Of a stretch of DNA of 64,000 nucleotides, positions 34,173 to 42,455 are shown piece by piece (position 1 is the stretch's first letter; every line of letters starts with the position of its first letter). The notes below the pieces were generated by a model that was not told where the DNA came from, did no database searches, and saw only the letters and a list, made by a program, of their open reading frames with translations. This stretch comes from Spirosoma sp. (lineage in GTDB: Bacteria > Bacteroidota > Bacteroidia > Cytophagales > Spirosomataceae), in assembly GCF_026391055.1 (NCBI RefSeq), contig NZ_JAPLET010000025.1, positions 1-64,000 on the forward strand, written 5' to 3'. The position numbers were made by a program, and so were the translations under genes.

Positions 34173-34263
34173 AGTAGTTAGTACTTAGTAGTTAGTGGCT
34201 AGTGACCTGTACACGTACAGCACCAGTCGCTAACGACTAAGCACTAACCACTAACTACACTAA
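34173..34263. repeat. Inverted repeat built of TTAGTnn heptamers
   Basis: The left part has TTAGT at 34178, 34185 and 34192 and CTAGT at 34199, that is, every seven bases. The right part (about 34217-34263) carries the complement (ACTAA words, also near every seven bases). Between them CTGTAC and GTACAG form a short central stem. The gap between the 33-residue ORF and the acyltransferase consists almost wholly of this element. Confidence 0.85.
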
Positions 34264-34265
34264 AC

Positions 34266-34832
34266 ATGCTCAGTGCCCTGACCCGTTGGTTATTTAAAGT
34301 ATGGGGTTGGCGGGTAACAGGACCTATCCCAACTGTACCAAAAGCCATTTGGGTAGTAGCCCCACATAGCACCAACTGGGACTTCCTGGTTGGCCTGGGC
34401 ATTCGCCCCACCATCCATATCTGGATTCAATACCTCGCCAAAAGTTCGTTATTTACCTGGTACTCAGGCTGGTTATTCCGCGTCTTGGGTGGTAAGCCCG
34501 TCTATCGCGACAAGTCACGCAACTTGGTCGATGCAACCGTGAATGTTTTCAATCAAAATGAGCGTCTTCATATCTGCATTGCACCGGAAGGCACACGTAG
34601 TAATGTCGACAAGCTGAAAACCGGTTTTTATTATATCGCCCTCAGTGCGAATGTTCCCCTTATTCTGGTTGGCTTCGATTGGCCCCGCCGACTGGCGATT
34701 TTGAGTGAGCCTCTCTACATCACGGGCGATTACGAAAAAGACATGCTTCCCTTCTACGAATTTTTCTCCCAGGTTCATGGCGTAAAGAAAGACTGGCTGA
34801 CGCGCTGGGAGAGAACGGGCGTAATTGCGTAA
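34266..34832 (+). CDS. Lysophospholipid acyltransferase-family protein
   Basis: 188-residue acyltransferase. The catalytic HX4D motif is HSTNWD (His34, Asp39), and the second motif is APEGTRS (Glu108-Arg111), both standard for glycerol-phosphate acyltransferases. Its small size matches the short Bacteroidota branch, which lacks N-terminal membrane helices beyond one amphipathic segment (LTRWLFKVWGW). It should act at the inner face of the membrane, acylating a lysolipid or lipid precursor; the exact acceptor is not determined. Next gene starts 33 bases later on the same strand. Confidence 0.88.
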   Translation: MLSALTRWLFKVWGWRVTGPIPTVPKAIWVVAPHSTNWDFLVGLGIRPTIHIWIQYLAKSSLFTWYSGWLFRVLGGKPVYRDKSRNLVDATVNVFNQNERLHICIAPEGTRSNVDKLKTGFYYIALSANVPLILVGFDWPRRLAILSEPLYITGDYEKDMLPFYEFFSQVHGVKKDWLTRWERTGVIA

Positions 34833-34865
34833 GTTTTCGTTACCCATTACTTGATAGCCTGCGTT

Positions 34866-35831
34866 ATGCAAAACCTTAAAGTAGCAACCGCCCAGTTTGA
34901 GAATGCCAGTGGCGATAAATCCTATAATCTTGGTATTATCGATACGCTCTCGGCCAGAGCAGCTCAGCAGGGCGCTCAGGTCATTGCTTTTCACGAATGC
35001 TCCATTACCGGCTATACCTTTGCGCGGCACTTATCCAGAGAGCAATTGCTGGAAGTTGCCGAGCGCATACCCAACGGCCACAGCATTCAGCAACTTATTC
35101 AGATAGCCCGTAAAAATGACATCGTCATCCTGGCGGGGCTTTTTGAAAAAGATGAGCAGGATAATCTTTTCAAAGCGTATGTATGCGTCAATAAAAACGG
35201 GTTGATCGCTAAATACCGAAAGCTGCACCCGTTTATCAACCCTCATCTGCTGCCTGGCAACGAATATGTCGTCTTTGATCTTTACGGATGGAAATGCGGC
35301 ATATTGATTTGCTACGATAACAACGTCATCGAAAATGTACGGGCAACGGCTTTGCTCGGGGCCGACATTATTTTCATGCCGCACGTTACCATGTTAACCC
35401 CTTCTACCCGACCAGGCGCAGGTTTCGCCGATCCTGCATTATGGTACAACCGGCACAACGACCCAACATCGGTACGACTCGAATTTGATGGTTTGAAAGG
35501 GCGGGCCTGGCTTATGAAGTGGCTTCCAGCACGAGCTTATGATAATGGTATTTATGCAGTTTTTGCCAACCCCATTGGCATGGACGACGATCAACTTAAG
35601 AACGGCTGCTCCATGATTCTCGACCCCTTTGGCGATATACTGGCCGAATGCCGGGAGTTAGGTGATGACATAGCCATGGCGACCTTTACGCCCGAAAAGC
35701 TGGAGAAAGCGGGCGGCTACAGATACCGAAAAGCCCGGCGACCGGATCTATATCGGGATATTATTAGTCAGGAGCACAGGCCCGAGCAAAAAGTTGTGTG
35801 GCTACACACCGACGACCAATCGCCAACCTAG
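34866..35831 (+). CDS. Nitrilase-superfamily C-N hydrolase
   Basis: 321-residue hydrolase with the full catalytic triad: Glu44 (AFHECSITGY), Lys119 (KYRKLHPF) and Cys149 (CGILICYDNNV). These proteins cleave amides or carbamoyl groups; N-carbamoylputrescine amidase and related enzymes are nearest in pattern. I chose the ATG at 34866 (MQNLKVATAQFEN) because the fold starts there; an ATG at 34851 adds five residues only. An insertion (TPSTRPGAGFADPALWYN) before the last third is longer than in small amidases. The substrate is not known. Confidence 0.88.
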   Translation: MQNLKVATAQFENASGDKSYNLGIIDTLSARAAQQGAQVIAFHECSITGYTFARHLSREQLLEVAERIPNGHSIQQLIQIARKNDIVILAGLFEKDEQDNLFKAYVCVNKNGLIAKYRKLHPFINPHLLPGNEYVVFDLYGWKCGILICYDNNVIENVRATALLGADIIFMPHVTMLTPSTRPGAGFADPALWYNRHNDPTSVRLEFDGLKGRAWLMKWLPARAYDNGIYAVFANPIGMDDDQLKNGCSMILDPFGDILAECRELGDDIAMATFTPEKLEKAGGYRYRKARRPDLYRDIISQEHRPEQKVVWLHTDDQSPT

Positions 35832-36962
35832 CTAGTTAATAGTCAACTCGGCTACCATGAGCTGCCCTGCCCGCTGGGATGCACCGGGACCGCCCATTTT
35901 TTGCTGCACCTCGGCATAGTCTGCCAACTGCGTATCTCGCCCGACTTCTCCGGGTAAAATACGCTGAAGTTCAGCCGTGATGCGTACGGGCGTCAGATCG
36001 TTTTGAATCAACTCTTTAACGACTTCCCGATTGGCAATCAGGTTTACGAGCGAAATAAACGGAACGGCAATCAAATTTTTGGCGATGGCGTAGCTTATCC
36101 CCGTTGTTTTGTAGCACACCACTTGGGGTATGTTCAACAGGGCCGTTTCGAGGGTAGCGGTGCCAGAGGTAACAAGCGCGGCTGTCGCTATATGCAGTAG
36201 ATCATAAGCAGCGTCGCTCACACAAATTACGTGTGGAAAATCGGCCAGCATACTCCTGTACAGACTATCCGGCAAGTTACTTACTGTGCCCAGCACAAAC
36301 TGATAGCCCGGAAACTGCCGGGTTGTTTCCAGCATGGCTGGCAGAATTGAGGTAATTTCCTGATGCCGACTTCCGGGCAGTAACGCAATAATAGGCTGAT
36401 CCTGTATCCCGTTTTCTACACGAAATGCCGGATTAGGGTGAAAGTCGGCGAGGGCGTCGAGAAGTGGGTTGCCTACATACTCAACTTCATAATCGTATTT
36501 GGCGAAAAATTCCGTTTCGAACGGTAGAATCGTAAACAGCTTGTCGACCGTCGCCTTTATTTTGAGGGCCCGTCGCTGATTCCAAGCCCACACTTTTGGT
36601 GATATATAATAAAATACCCGGATACCGTGCTTTTTGGCAAACCGAGCCATACGTAGATTAAACCCGGCATAATCGATCAAAATCAGGACATCAGGACGAT
36701 TAGCCAGCAGATCAGCCTGACACTCGCGCATAATCCGGCGAATGGTACCCAGGTTTTTTACAACCTCCAGAAACCCCATAAAGGCCATTTCGCGGTAATG
36801 ACGCACCAGAACCGCACCGGCGGCTTCCATCTGCTCACCACCATACGCCCGAAAAACGGGTTCATCACCGGGGGAGCCGCTATCGTACCGACGAATAGCT
36901 TTTATGAGATTGGCGCCGTGCAAATCGCCCGAGCGTTCACCGGCAATGAGGTAATAATTCAT
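35832..36962 (-). CDS. lpxB: Lipid-A-disaccharide synthase
   Basis: Glycosyltransferase that joins UDP-2,3-diacylglucosamine and lipid X to form the lipid A disaccharide. 376 residues. Diagnostic blocks are YYLIAGERSGDLHGANL at the N-terminus, MGFLEVVKNLG, YISPKVWAWNQRR, ILPFETEFFAKYDYEVEYVG, LLPGSRHQEI, and the C-terminal SGTATLETALLNIPQVV followed by VNLIANREVVKELIQ. It acts at the inner face of the cytoplasmic membrane. A queD gene lies upstream on the same strand, across the inverted repeat at 36976-37028. Confidence 0.96.
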   Translation of the reverse strand: MNYYLIAGERSGDLHGANLIKAIRRYDSGSPGDEPVFRAYGGEQMEAAGAVLVRHYREMAFMGFLEVVKNLGTIRRIMRECQADLLANRPDVLILIDYAGFNLRMARFAKKHGIRVFYYISPKVWAWNQRRALKIKATVDKLFTILPFETEFFAKYDYEVEYVGNPLLDALADFHPNPAFRVENGIQDQPIIALLPGSRHQEITSILPAMLETTRQFPGYQFVLGTVSNLPDSLYRSMLADFPHVICVSDAAYDLLHIATAALVTSGTATLETALLNIPQVVCYKTTGISYAIAKNLIAVPFISLVNLIANREVVKELIQNDLTPVRITAELQRILPGEVGRDTQLADYAEVQQKMGGPGASQRAGQLMVAELTIN

Positions 36963-36975
36963 GTATGCTATATGC

Positions 36976-37028
36976 TGTTTGATATAAGATGTATGTCTGA
37001 AGTAAGCCTATACATCCTATATCAAACA
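36976..37028. repeat. Inverted repeat of the TTTGATATAAGATG type
   Basis: Arms 36976-36995 and 37009-37028 match at 18 of 20 positions, with a 13-base loop. The arms use the words GTATG and GATAT repeatedly. It fills the gap between the queD stop and the lpxB start. No T-run follows. Confidence 0.8.
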
Positions 37029-37035
37029 TAAAATC

Positions 37036-37452
37036 TCATTCCCCAAAATAATCCACAAAATTTTTCGGGGTTTCGTAGAGCCGAAGCTGGTGCAGATGCG
37101 CATCGGTGACGGGTTCGAGCGCTCGTTCGAGAATTTTCCATATCTCCATAATGAAGATTTCGCAGCTGGCCATTTTGCCCTGCATGAAATCCACGTCAAG
37201 ATTCAGGTTTTTATGATCTACTTTTTCGATCACTTCCCGGCGGATAATATCACCCAGCACTTTCAAATCAATGACAAACCCGGTATTAGGATCAGGTTCC
37301 CCTTTTACCGTAACGATTAATTCAAAATTGTGCCCATGCCAGTTGATGTTTGCACAGGGTCCAAATACTTCCTTGTTACGCTCTTCTGACCAGGCTGGAT
37401 TATAGAGCCGGTGAGCCGCGTTAAAATGCTCAATTCTGTTAATGTATACCAT
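37036..37452 (-). CDS. queD: 6-carboxytetrahydropterin synthase / PTPS-family enzyme
   Basis: 138-residue member of the PTPS/QueD family. Zinc ligands are His14 (FNAAHRLYN), His39 and His41 (NWHGHNF), and the catalytic Cys33 is present in GPCANIN. DHKNLNLD and ending LYETPKNFVDYF fit. In bacteria this enzyme normally acts in queuosine or 7-deazaguanine synthesis, converting dihydroneopterin triphosphate to carboxytetrahydropterin. No other queuosine gene is adjacent, so a pterin role is possible too. A -7 word lies about 55 bases upstream. Confidence 0.9.
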   Translation of the reverse strand: MVYINRIEHFNAAHRLYNPAWSEERNKEVFGPCANINWHGHNFELIVTVKGEPDPNTGFVIDLKVLGDIIRREVIEKVDHKNLNLDVDFMQGKMASCEIFIMEIWKILERALEPVTDAHLHQLRLYETPKNFVDYFGE

Positions 37453-37506
37453 TTTTCTGGTTTAGATGGGGCGGTTGCCAGAAACGCCAATTTGAAAAAC
37501 AGGCCA

Positions 37507-37514
37507 CAAAGGTA
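37507..37514 (-). promoter_or_regulatory. queD: -7 promoter word for queD
   Basis: Minus strand reads TACCTTTG, a perfect TAnnTTTG, about 55 bases before the queD start. No confident -33 word. Confidence 0.5.
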
Positions 37515-37720
37515 CAAACAGTTCTGGCTTGATAAAAGCCCATACCTGTCAACGGTCAAGTTGTCCGGCAGTTTTTCTCAAATAAGAAAAATACAATTTA
37601 ATCAGGAAATTCGCTATTCATTTGTCCATCTAAAAACGCGTATCTTTACAGCCACTTTGGCTTCATTTACGCTGATACCTACCCTATTATCACCACGAAC
37701 ACGTTTACGACTACCACTTT

Positions 37721-38686
37721 ATGATTATTGTTACGGGAGCCGCCGGTTTTATTGGAAGCTGTTTGATCAGCAAGCTTAATCAGGAAAATTTCAATTTCAT
37801 CATTGCTGTTGATGATTTCTCATATCCTGATAAAGAAGCCAACTTAGCGGGGAAGCGGATTCAGGAACGAGTGGATCGGGAAGATTTTTTTGACTGGCTC
37901 GATCAGAATTACCACGAAGTAGAGTTCCTGTTCCACATCGGCGCCCGAACCGATACAACGGAGTTTGATCGCCAAATATTTGAGCATTTAAATGTCGAAT
38001 ACTCCAAGCAAATCTGGAATCGCTGTATTCAGTATCAGATACCACTCGTTTACGCTTCTTCGGCCGCTACTTATGGCCTGGGCGAATTAGGCTACGACGA
38101 CAACGAATCCCTAATTCCTCAGTTGAAGCCGTTAAATCCGTATGGAGACTCCAAAAATGAGTTCGACATCTGGGCTCTGGAACAGGAACGCAAACCATTT
38201 TTCTGGGCTGGACTGAAATTTTTCAATGTATACGGCCCCAACGAATACCATAAAGGCCGGATGGCTTCCGTGATTTTTCACACCTTTAAGCAAATCGAAG
38301 CGTCTGGCAGCATGAAGCTGTTCCGCTCGCATAACCCCGACTTTGCGGATGGCGAACAAATGCGTGACTTTGTGTACGTAAAAGACGTGGTGGAGGTATG
38401 CTCATTTTTGATGCACCACCGACGCAATTCAGGTATCTACAACCTCGGCAGCGGCAAGGCCCGTACCTTCCTCGATTTAGCCAAAAATACATTCCAGGCG
38501 CTCGATCTGGAGCCCAACATCAGTTTTGTTGATACCCCCGCCGACATTCGCGACAAGTACCAGTACTTCACGCAGGCCAACATGGCCAAGCTTCGCTCCA
38601 TTGGGTACGACCGTCCTTTCTCATCGCTCGAAGACGGCATCTCCGACTATGTAAAAAATTACCTGAGCAAAGGCGAATATATGTAA
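37721..38686 (+). CDS. hldD: ADP-L-glycero-D-manno-heptose 6-epimerase
   Basis: Last enzyme of the ADP-heptose pathway for lipopolysaccharide core. 321 residues, short-chain dehydrogenase fold: MIIVTGAAGFIGSCL with GxxGxxG, the FHIGARTDTTEFD loop, YASSAATYGLGE and the catalytic NPYGDSKNEFD (Tyr and Lys). The segment KFFNVYGPNEYHKGRMASVI is diagnostic for HldD. Only one other heptose gene is in this window, rfaE2 about 16 kb to the right. A TATCTTTA at 37641-37648 is a possible -7 word. Confidence 0.94.
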   Translation: MIIVTGAAGFIGSCLISKLNQENFNFIIAVDDFSYPDKEANLAGKRIQERVDREDFFDWLDQNYHEVEFLFHIGARTDTTEFDRQIFEHLNVEYSKQIWNRCIQYQIPLVYASSAATYGLGELGYDDNESLIPQLKPLNPYGDSKNEFDIWALEQERKPFFWAGLKFFNVYGPNEYHKGRMASVIFHTFKQIEASGSMKLFRSHNPDFADGEQMRDFVYVKDVVEVCSFLMHHRRNSGIYNLGSGKARTFLDLAKNTFQALDLEPNISFVDTPADIRDKYQYFTQANMAKLRSIGYDRPFSSLEDGISDYVKNYLSKGEYM

Positions 38687-38758
38687 GTAGTGCTGTCATC
38701 TGCGGCCGGGTCTGTTGTTATGACGTTGAGCGACGGCTCGCCTAGCTAACTTAAATAC

Positions 38759-39979
38759 TTATACAGGTTTTGTTTCCGGCACTAAGAACCATAAGACTGC
38801 AAGCGCCCCAATAGCAATGCTAGCCAACGTCAGAAAGGCCGTTTTATAGTCTGTATGCTGCACAATAGCTCCTGCAAAAGCATTGCTCATTGATGCACCT
38901 AATCCAACTGCCGTAGCTATTGCGCCCTGCGTGGTATTGAATAAACCACTCCCTTTTGTCAGGTCGGAGACGATCAAAATAGAGAGAACCCCAAAAATTC
39001 CGGCCCCTACCCCATCCAGAATCTGAATAGCTACCAGCAGTGTGGGGGCATCGGTCATGGTGTACAAAAGCCCCCGAATGGGTAACACTGCAAAGCCAAG
39101 CAGCAGTAAGCGTTTGCGTCCTTGGGGAGCCAGTCGGCCGGTTATGTAACTAACCGGAATCATAACAACCTGCGCAACGATGATGCACGCCGACATATAA
39201 GCCGACGATGCTCCGGCATTGATTCCCTTTGCCAGACGCTGCCCCAGCAAGGGTAGCATGGCCGCATTGGCGAAATGAAACAATACACAGGCCAGGGCAA
39301 AAAACAGAACAGGACGATTGCCCAGTATGGCCTTCCAGCCTGACTTTGTTTCGCGCCCTATTTCTGTCTGACCATCTCCCCGGGCCAGATCATGATCAAT
39401 ATCCTGTTCACGAATTTGCCAGACTGCCACACTACTGATGAGCGACATAACTGCCAGTAGCAGAAAAATACCTTCGCTACTAACATAGTAGCCGATCACC
39501 CCGGCCATAATAGCTGCGAATACATTACCGGCATGGTTAAAAGTTTCATTTCGACCAATACGTTTATCGAGCGGCTTATGCCCTACCAGTCCGAGTGTAA
39601 TAGCAGCAACAGCGGGCGTGAACCATGCAGCAGCTACGCCCATCATTACCTGTCCTACAATAACAACATCGAAAGTTGGTACCGTTACTGTCAGTAAAGC
39701 CGCTGTTGCTATCAAGAGCGAAGCCACAATGGAAAACAGGCGCTTCTTTCGGGTTCGATCAACGAGAATACCGGCGGGCGTCTGAGCAAAAACAGTGGCA
39801 ACGCCCATCACAGACATAGCCAGCCCAATGTTCTGCGCTTCCCAATGGCGGCTTGTCAATAGATAAATGGCCAGATAAGGACCAAGTCCGTCTCGAACAT
39901 CCGCTAGGAAGAAATTGGCCCAGTCGAGCGCTTTCAGGCTGGACCGGCCTGGCCGACGCGTTTCGGTTGACGCTACCAC
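38759..39979 (-). CDS. MFS transporter, drug-efflux-like
   Basis: 406-residue major facilitator with about twelve hydrophobic segments. It opens ALDWANFFLADVRDGLGPY and has an MFS-type loop GILVDRTRKKR after the second helix. In the second half LVTDLTKGSG-like (here IVSDLTKGSGLFNTTQGA) follows a helix, and LDGVGAGIFGVLSIL is typical. The layout resembles multidrug or tetracycline-type efflux carriers. The DUF486 gene upstream overlaps the start by seven bases, and a two-component system precedes that, so this may be the output of that system. Substrate unknown. Confidence 0.85.
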   Translation of the reverse strand: MVASTETRRPGRSSLKALDWANFFLADVRDGLGPYLAIYLLTSRHWEAQNIGLAMSVMGVATVFAQTPAGILVDRTRKKRLFSIVASLLIATAALLTVTVPTFDVVIVGQVMMGVAAAWFTPAVAAITLGLVGHKPLDKRIGRNETFNHAGNVFAAIMAGVIGYYVSSEGIFLLLAVMSLISSVAVWQIREQDIDHDLARGDGQTEIGRETKSGWKAILGNRPVLFFALACVLFHFANAAMLPLLGQRLAKGINAGASSAYMSACIIVAQVVMIPVSYITGRLAPQGRKRLLLLGFAVLPIRGLLYTMTDAPTLLVAIQILDGVGAGIFGVLSILIVSDLTKGSGLFNTTQGAIATAVGLGASMSNAFAGAIVQHTDYKTAFLTLASIAIGALAVLWFLVPETKPV

Positions 39980-40344
39980 TTCTTAAAGATGAAGAATACG
40001 GCAATGACGATAAAGACAAAGCCGACGAGGTGATTCCAGGCCAGTTTGTCGGTCTTGAAAACATAGACGGTAATCAGCGTAAACACAGTGAGCGAAACGG
40101 CCTCCTGAATGGTTTTTAATTGAAAAAGCGTGAAAGGTCCACCCGTTTCATCGGACCCAATACGGTTGGCGGGCACCTGAAAAATGTACTCAAAAAATGC
40201 CAACCCCCAACTCAGCATAATAATGCCGAAGAGCGATAGTTTCGCCAGCATCGGGTATTGTTTCAGTTGCAAATGGCCATACCAGGCCAGCGTCATAAAG
40301 ATGTTTGATAAAGCCAATAACAATACGCAATAAAGTCCTTTCAT
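39973..40344 (-). CDS. DUF486 (DMT-like) small membrane protein
   Basis: 123 residues with four predicted membrane helices: VLLLALSNIFMTLAWYGHL, LAKLSLFGIIMLSWGLAFFEY, LTVFTLITVYVFK and LVGFVFIVIAVFFIF. The central VPANRIGSDETGGPFTLFQLKTIQE motif region (key residues PANRIG and FTLFQLK) identifies DUF486. Function is unknown; the fold is related to drug/metabolite transporters. It overlaps the MFS gene by seven bases, and the kinase gene ends 14 bases upstream, so all lie in one minus-strand chain. Confidence 0.9.
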   Translation of the reverse strand: MKGLYCVLLLALSNIFMTLAWYGHLQLKQYPMLAKLSLFGIIMLSWGLAFFEYIFQVPANRIGSDETGGPFTLFQLKTIQEAVSLTVFTLITVYVFKTDKLAWNHLVGFVFIVIAVFFIFKKW

Positions 40345-40358
40345 GGAATGATTTGTAC

Positions 40359-41696
40359 TTATGAGAATGAATGCTGGTTTATAGTAATGGGCAGGCTAAG
40401 TTCACTGGTAAATGTAAAGGACTGCCACTCAAGACGTAACTTACCACCCAGCAACATTGTTAAGCGGTGGCTTATCCATAACCCCAAACCGTGGCCCTCT
40501 TTAAGCGGATCAGCCTGAAAATAAGGTTGCACCAAACCGAGGGTAGGTCCATCCGCACGAACCGTCTGATTCTGAATGCGAATTATCCAGTCATAATCAT
40601 ATGCTACGCTAACGTGGATGTAAGTACCAGATACTGCGTACTTTATCGCATTCTCTATCAAGTTCAGCAGCACATGTTCGAGCTTCACCGCATCCGTCAG
40701 GTAGGTTTCGGCTGTGGGCTCACCGAACTCAACCGTTATGTCTACGTCGTATTCAGCCGCTAAAATCACCAGTTGATTTAAGCACTTTTTAACCAGTTGC
40801 GGAATGTTCACTTCACTTAATCTGAGTGTCTGCGCGGTATCTTCCGGCCGACTCAGGGTTAAAAACTCATCCAGCAACCGCGACAACCGGCTTACTTCGT
40901 CCAGTTGACCTGCTAGAAAGGGCTTCAGCGATTCGTCGACCCGTTCATTGTCCAGCGTGACCTCAAGCCCCGTTTTCATGATTGTAAGGGGTGTGCGCAG
41001 TTCATGGGCAGCCGCCCCAAAAAAGTTACGCTGCAAGTCAATGTTTTCCCGAATCCTACTCAGCATACGATTCAGCGTATCAGTCAGTTGATATAGCTCG
41101 TCTTTGGTTTTCGGCAGAGCAATTCGACTGCTATCCGTGGCATTACTGATGGTATTGGCCTGATCAACGATCGACTGAATGGGGCGTAGCAGCCAGCCCG
41201 CCACGCCATAACCACCAATAAAAGCCAATCCCAGACTTAGCAGCCAGCCAATGCCAAACACTAGCCGAAGACGGGTTATGTCCTGCTGTAAATTGATGTC
41301 CGGCACTGCCAGCGTGAGAACAATACGTCCGTCGGGCGCCTGTTCAGTACTAACCTGACTGGTTATGGCCCGGTAGGAATACGGACGCTCCCCAACGTGA
41401 CGACGCCGATGAGTGGAAACGGGTTTGTTCGGAAAACCGGGACTTTTGAAGAGTTCGCGGGTTTGTCCGTACGCCTGGTACAACACCTGCATCCGCTCCC
41501 GATCGGTAGGCAGGGGCAGCACGACCGGGTCCGTACTGATTTGCGAGAGTAACCAGTCGGCCCGCGTCTGGGTGGTACGGTCAAACGCTATGCGCAGGCT
41601 TTTTTCGGCATGATCTAGCATTAGCCAGCCGGTAAACAGGCTTACAACCGCAAATACGGCCGTAACAGCCAGCACGATGCGGCTGCGGAGGCTCAT
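40359..41696 (-). CDS. HAMP-containing sensor histidine kinase
   Basis: Membrane kinase of 445 residues with one N-terminal helix (IVLAVTAVFAVVSLFTGWLM), a periplasmic part of about 120 residues, a second helix (LVFGIGWLLSLGLAFIGGYG) and a HAMP domain. The dimerisation domain holds the His in FFGAAAHELRTPLTIM near residue 230. The ATP-binding domain has the N box HVLLNLIENAIKYAV and a G2-like box GHGLGLWISHRL. The usual G1 box (DxGxG) is replaced by IQNQTVRADGPTLG, so nucleotide binding may differ from the standard. Start overlaps the response regulator stop by four bases. Signal not known. Confidence 0.92.
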   Translation of the reverse strand: MSLRSRIVLAVTAVFAVVSLFTGWLMLDHAEKSLRIAFDRTTQTRADWLLSQISTDPVVLPLPTDRERMQVLYQAYGQTRELFKSPGFPNKPVSTHRRRHVGERPYSYRAITSQVSTEQAPDGRIVLTLAVPDINLQQDITRLRLVFGIGWLLSLGLAFIGGYGVAGWLLRPIQSIVDQANTISNATDSSRIALPKTKDELYQLTDTLNRMLSRIRENIDLQRNFFGAAAHELRTPLTIMKTGLEVTLDNERVDESLKPFLAGQLDEVSRLSRLLDEFLTLSRPEDTAQTLRLSEVNIPQLVKKCLNQLVILAAEYDVDITVEFGEPTAETYLTDAVKLEHVLLNLIENAIKYAVSGTYIHVSVAYDYDWIIRIQNQTVRADGPTLGLVQPYFQADPLKEGHGLGLWISHRLTMLLGGKLRLEWQSFTFTSELSLPITINQHSFS

Positions 41697-42364
41697 GTCG
41701 TTTTGAGCCGATAGCCCCGGCCAATAAGCGTCTCGATCAGTCCAGGCATACCGTTGGTATCGAGTTTTTTACGCAATTGATAGATATGCACCTCAATAAC
41801 GTTACTGCCCATGTCAAAATCCATAGCCCAGACCTTTTCGGCAATTTCATTTTTTGTAACGAGTTGCCCGGCACGGCGCATCAACAGTTCGAGCAAGGCA
41901 AACTCCCGATTAGTCAGATCCAGATGTACGTCGTTCTTATGTACCTCGTGCGAAACGAGCCGCATTTCCAGATCGGCTACCCGAAGCACAACATCGTTGC
42001 CCGTTGTGGCCCGTCGCTGCAAAACCCGGATACGGGCCAGCAATTCATTGAAGTCGAACGGTTTGCGCAGGTAGTCTACGGCGCCCAGATCCAGCCCCTG
42101 CACTACTCTCTCGGGATCGCTCAGTGCGGATAAAATCATAACGGGCACCGTTAGGCCAAACGCACGCAGATTTTGCAGTACCTCAAACCCCGTTTGACCG
42201 GGAAGCATCAGATCGAGCAGCACCAGGTCATACAACCCACCGGCAATATGATCGAGACCTTCGGAACCCGAATACGTTAGGTCGGCTACATGCCCGTGCT
42301 GCTCCAGCCCCTGCTTAATAAACCGGGCCAGCTTACGCTCATCTTCGATAACCAGTATTTTCAC
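41693..42364 (-). CDS. OmpR/PhoB-family response regulator
   Basis: 223 residues. The receiver domain has VIEDERKLARF, phosphorylation site Asp51 (LVLLDLMLPG), the Ser/Thr position (MILSAL) and the Lys (YLRKPF). The C-terminal winged helix (about 125-220) has LTNREFALLELLMRRAG, GSNVIEVHIYQLRKKLD and IGRGYRL. It overlaps the kinase gene by four bases, making a standard pair. An inverted repeat at 42385-42440 lies just upstream. Targets are unknown; the DUF486 and MFS genes downstream are candidates. Confidence 0.95.
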   Translation of the reverse strand: MKILVIEDERKLARFIKQGLEQHGHVADLTYSGSEGLDHIAGGLYDLVLLDLMLPGQTGFEVLQNLRAFGLTVPVMILSALSDPERVVQGLDLGAVDYLRKPFDFNELLARIRVLQRRATTGNDVVLRVADLEMRLVSHEVHKNDVHLDLTNREFALLELLMRRAGQLVTKNEIAEKVWAMDFDMGSNVIEVHIYQLRKKLDTNGMPGLIETLIGRGYRLKTT

Positions 42365-42384
42365 AAGAATAATGAGTGCGTGTT

Positions 42385-42440
42385 TGAATGATAAAATGAG
42401 TGAATAGTGCCTATCATCTACTCGCTCATTTTATCATTCA
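42385..42440. repeat. Inverted repeat of the TGAATGATAAAATGAGTGA type
   Basis: Core arms 42385-42403 and 42422-42440 match at 18 of 19 positions. ATGA-like words recur inside the arms. It lies in the gap between the DUF5666 protein and the response regulator, with no T-run. Confidence 0.8.
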
Positions 42441-42455
42441 GCCATTCAAAATTAA

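Noticed and set aside
34173-34263. CRISPR array, because of the regular 7-base words
   Set aside because: The period is far too short, there are no spacers, and the second half is the complement of the first.
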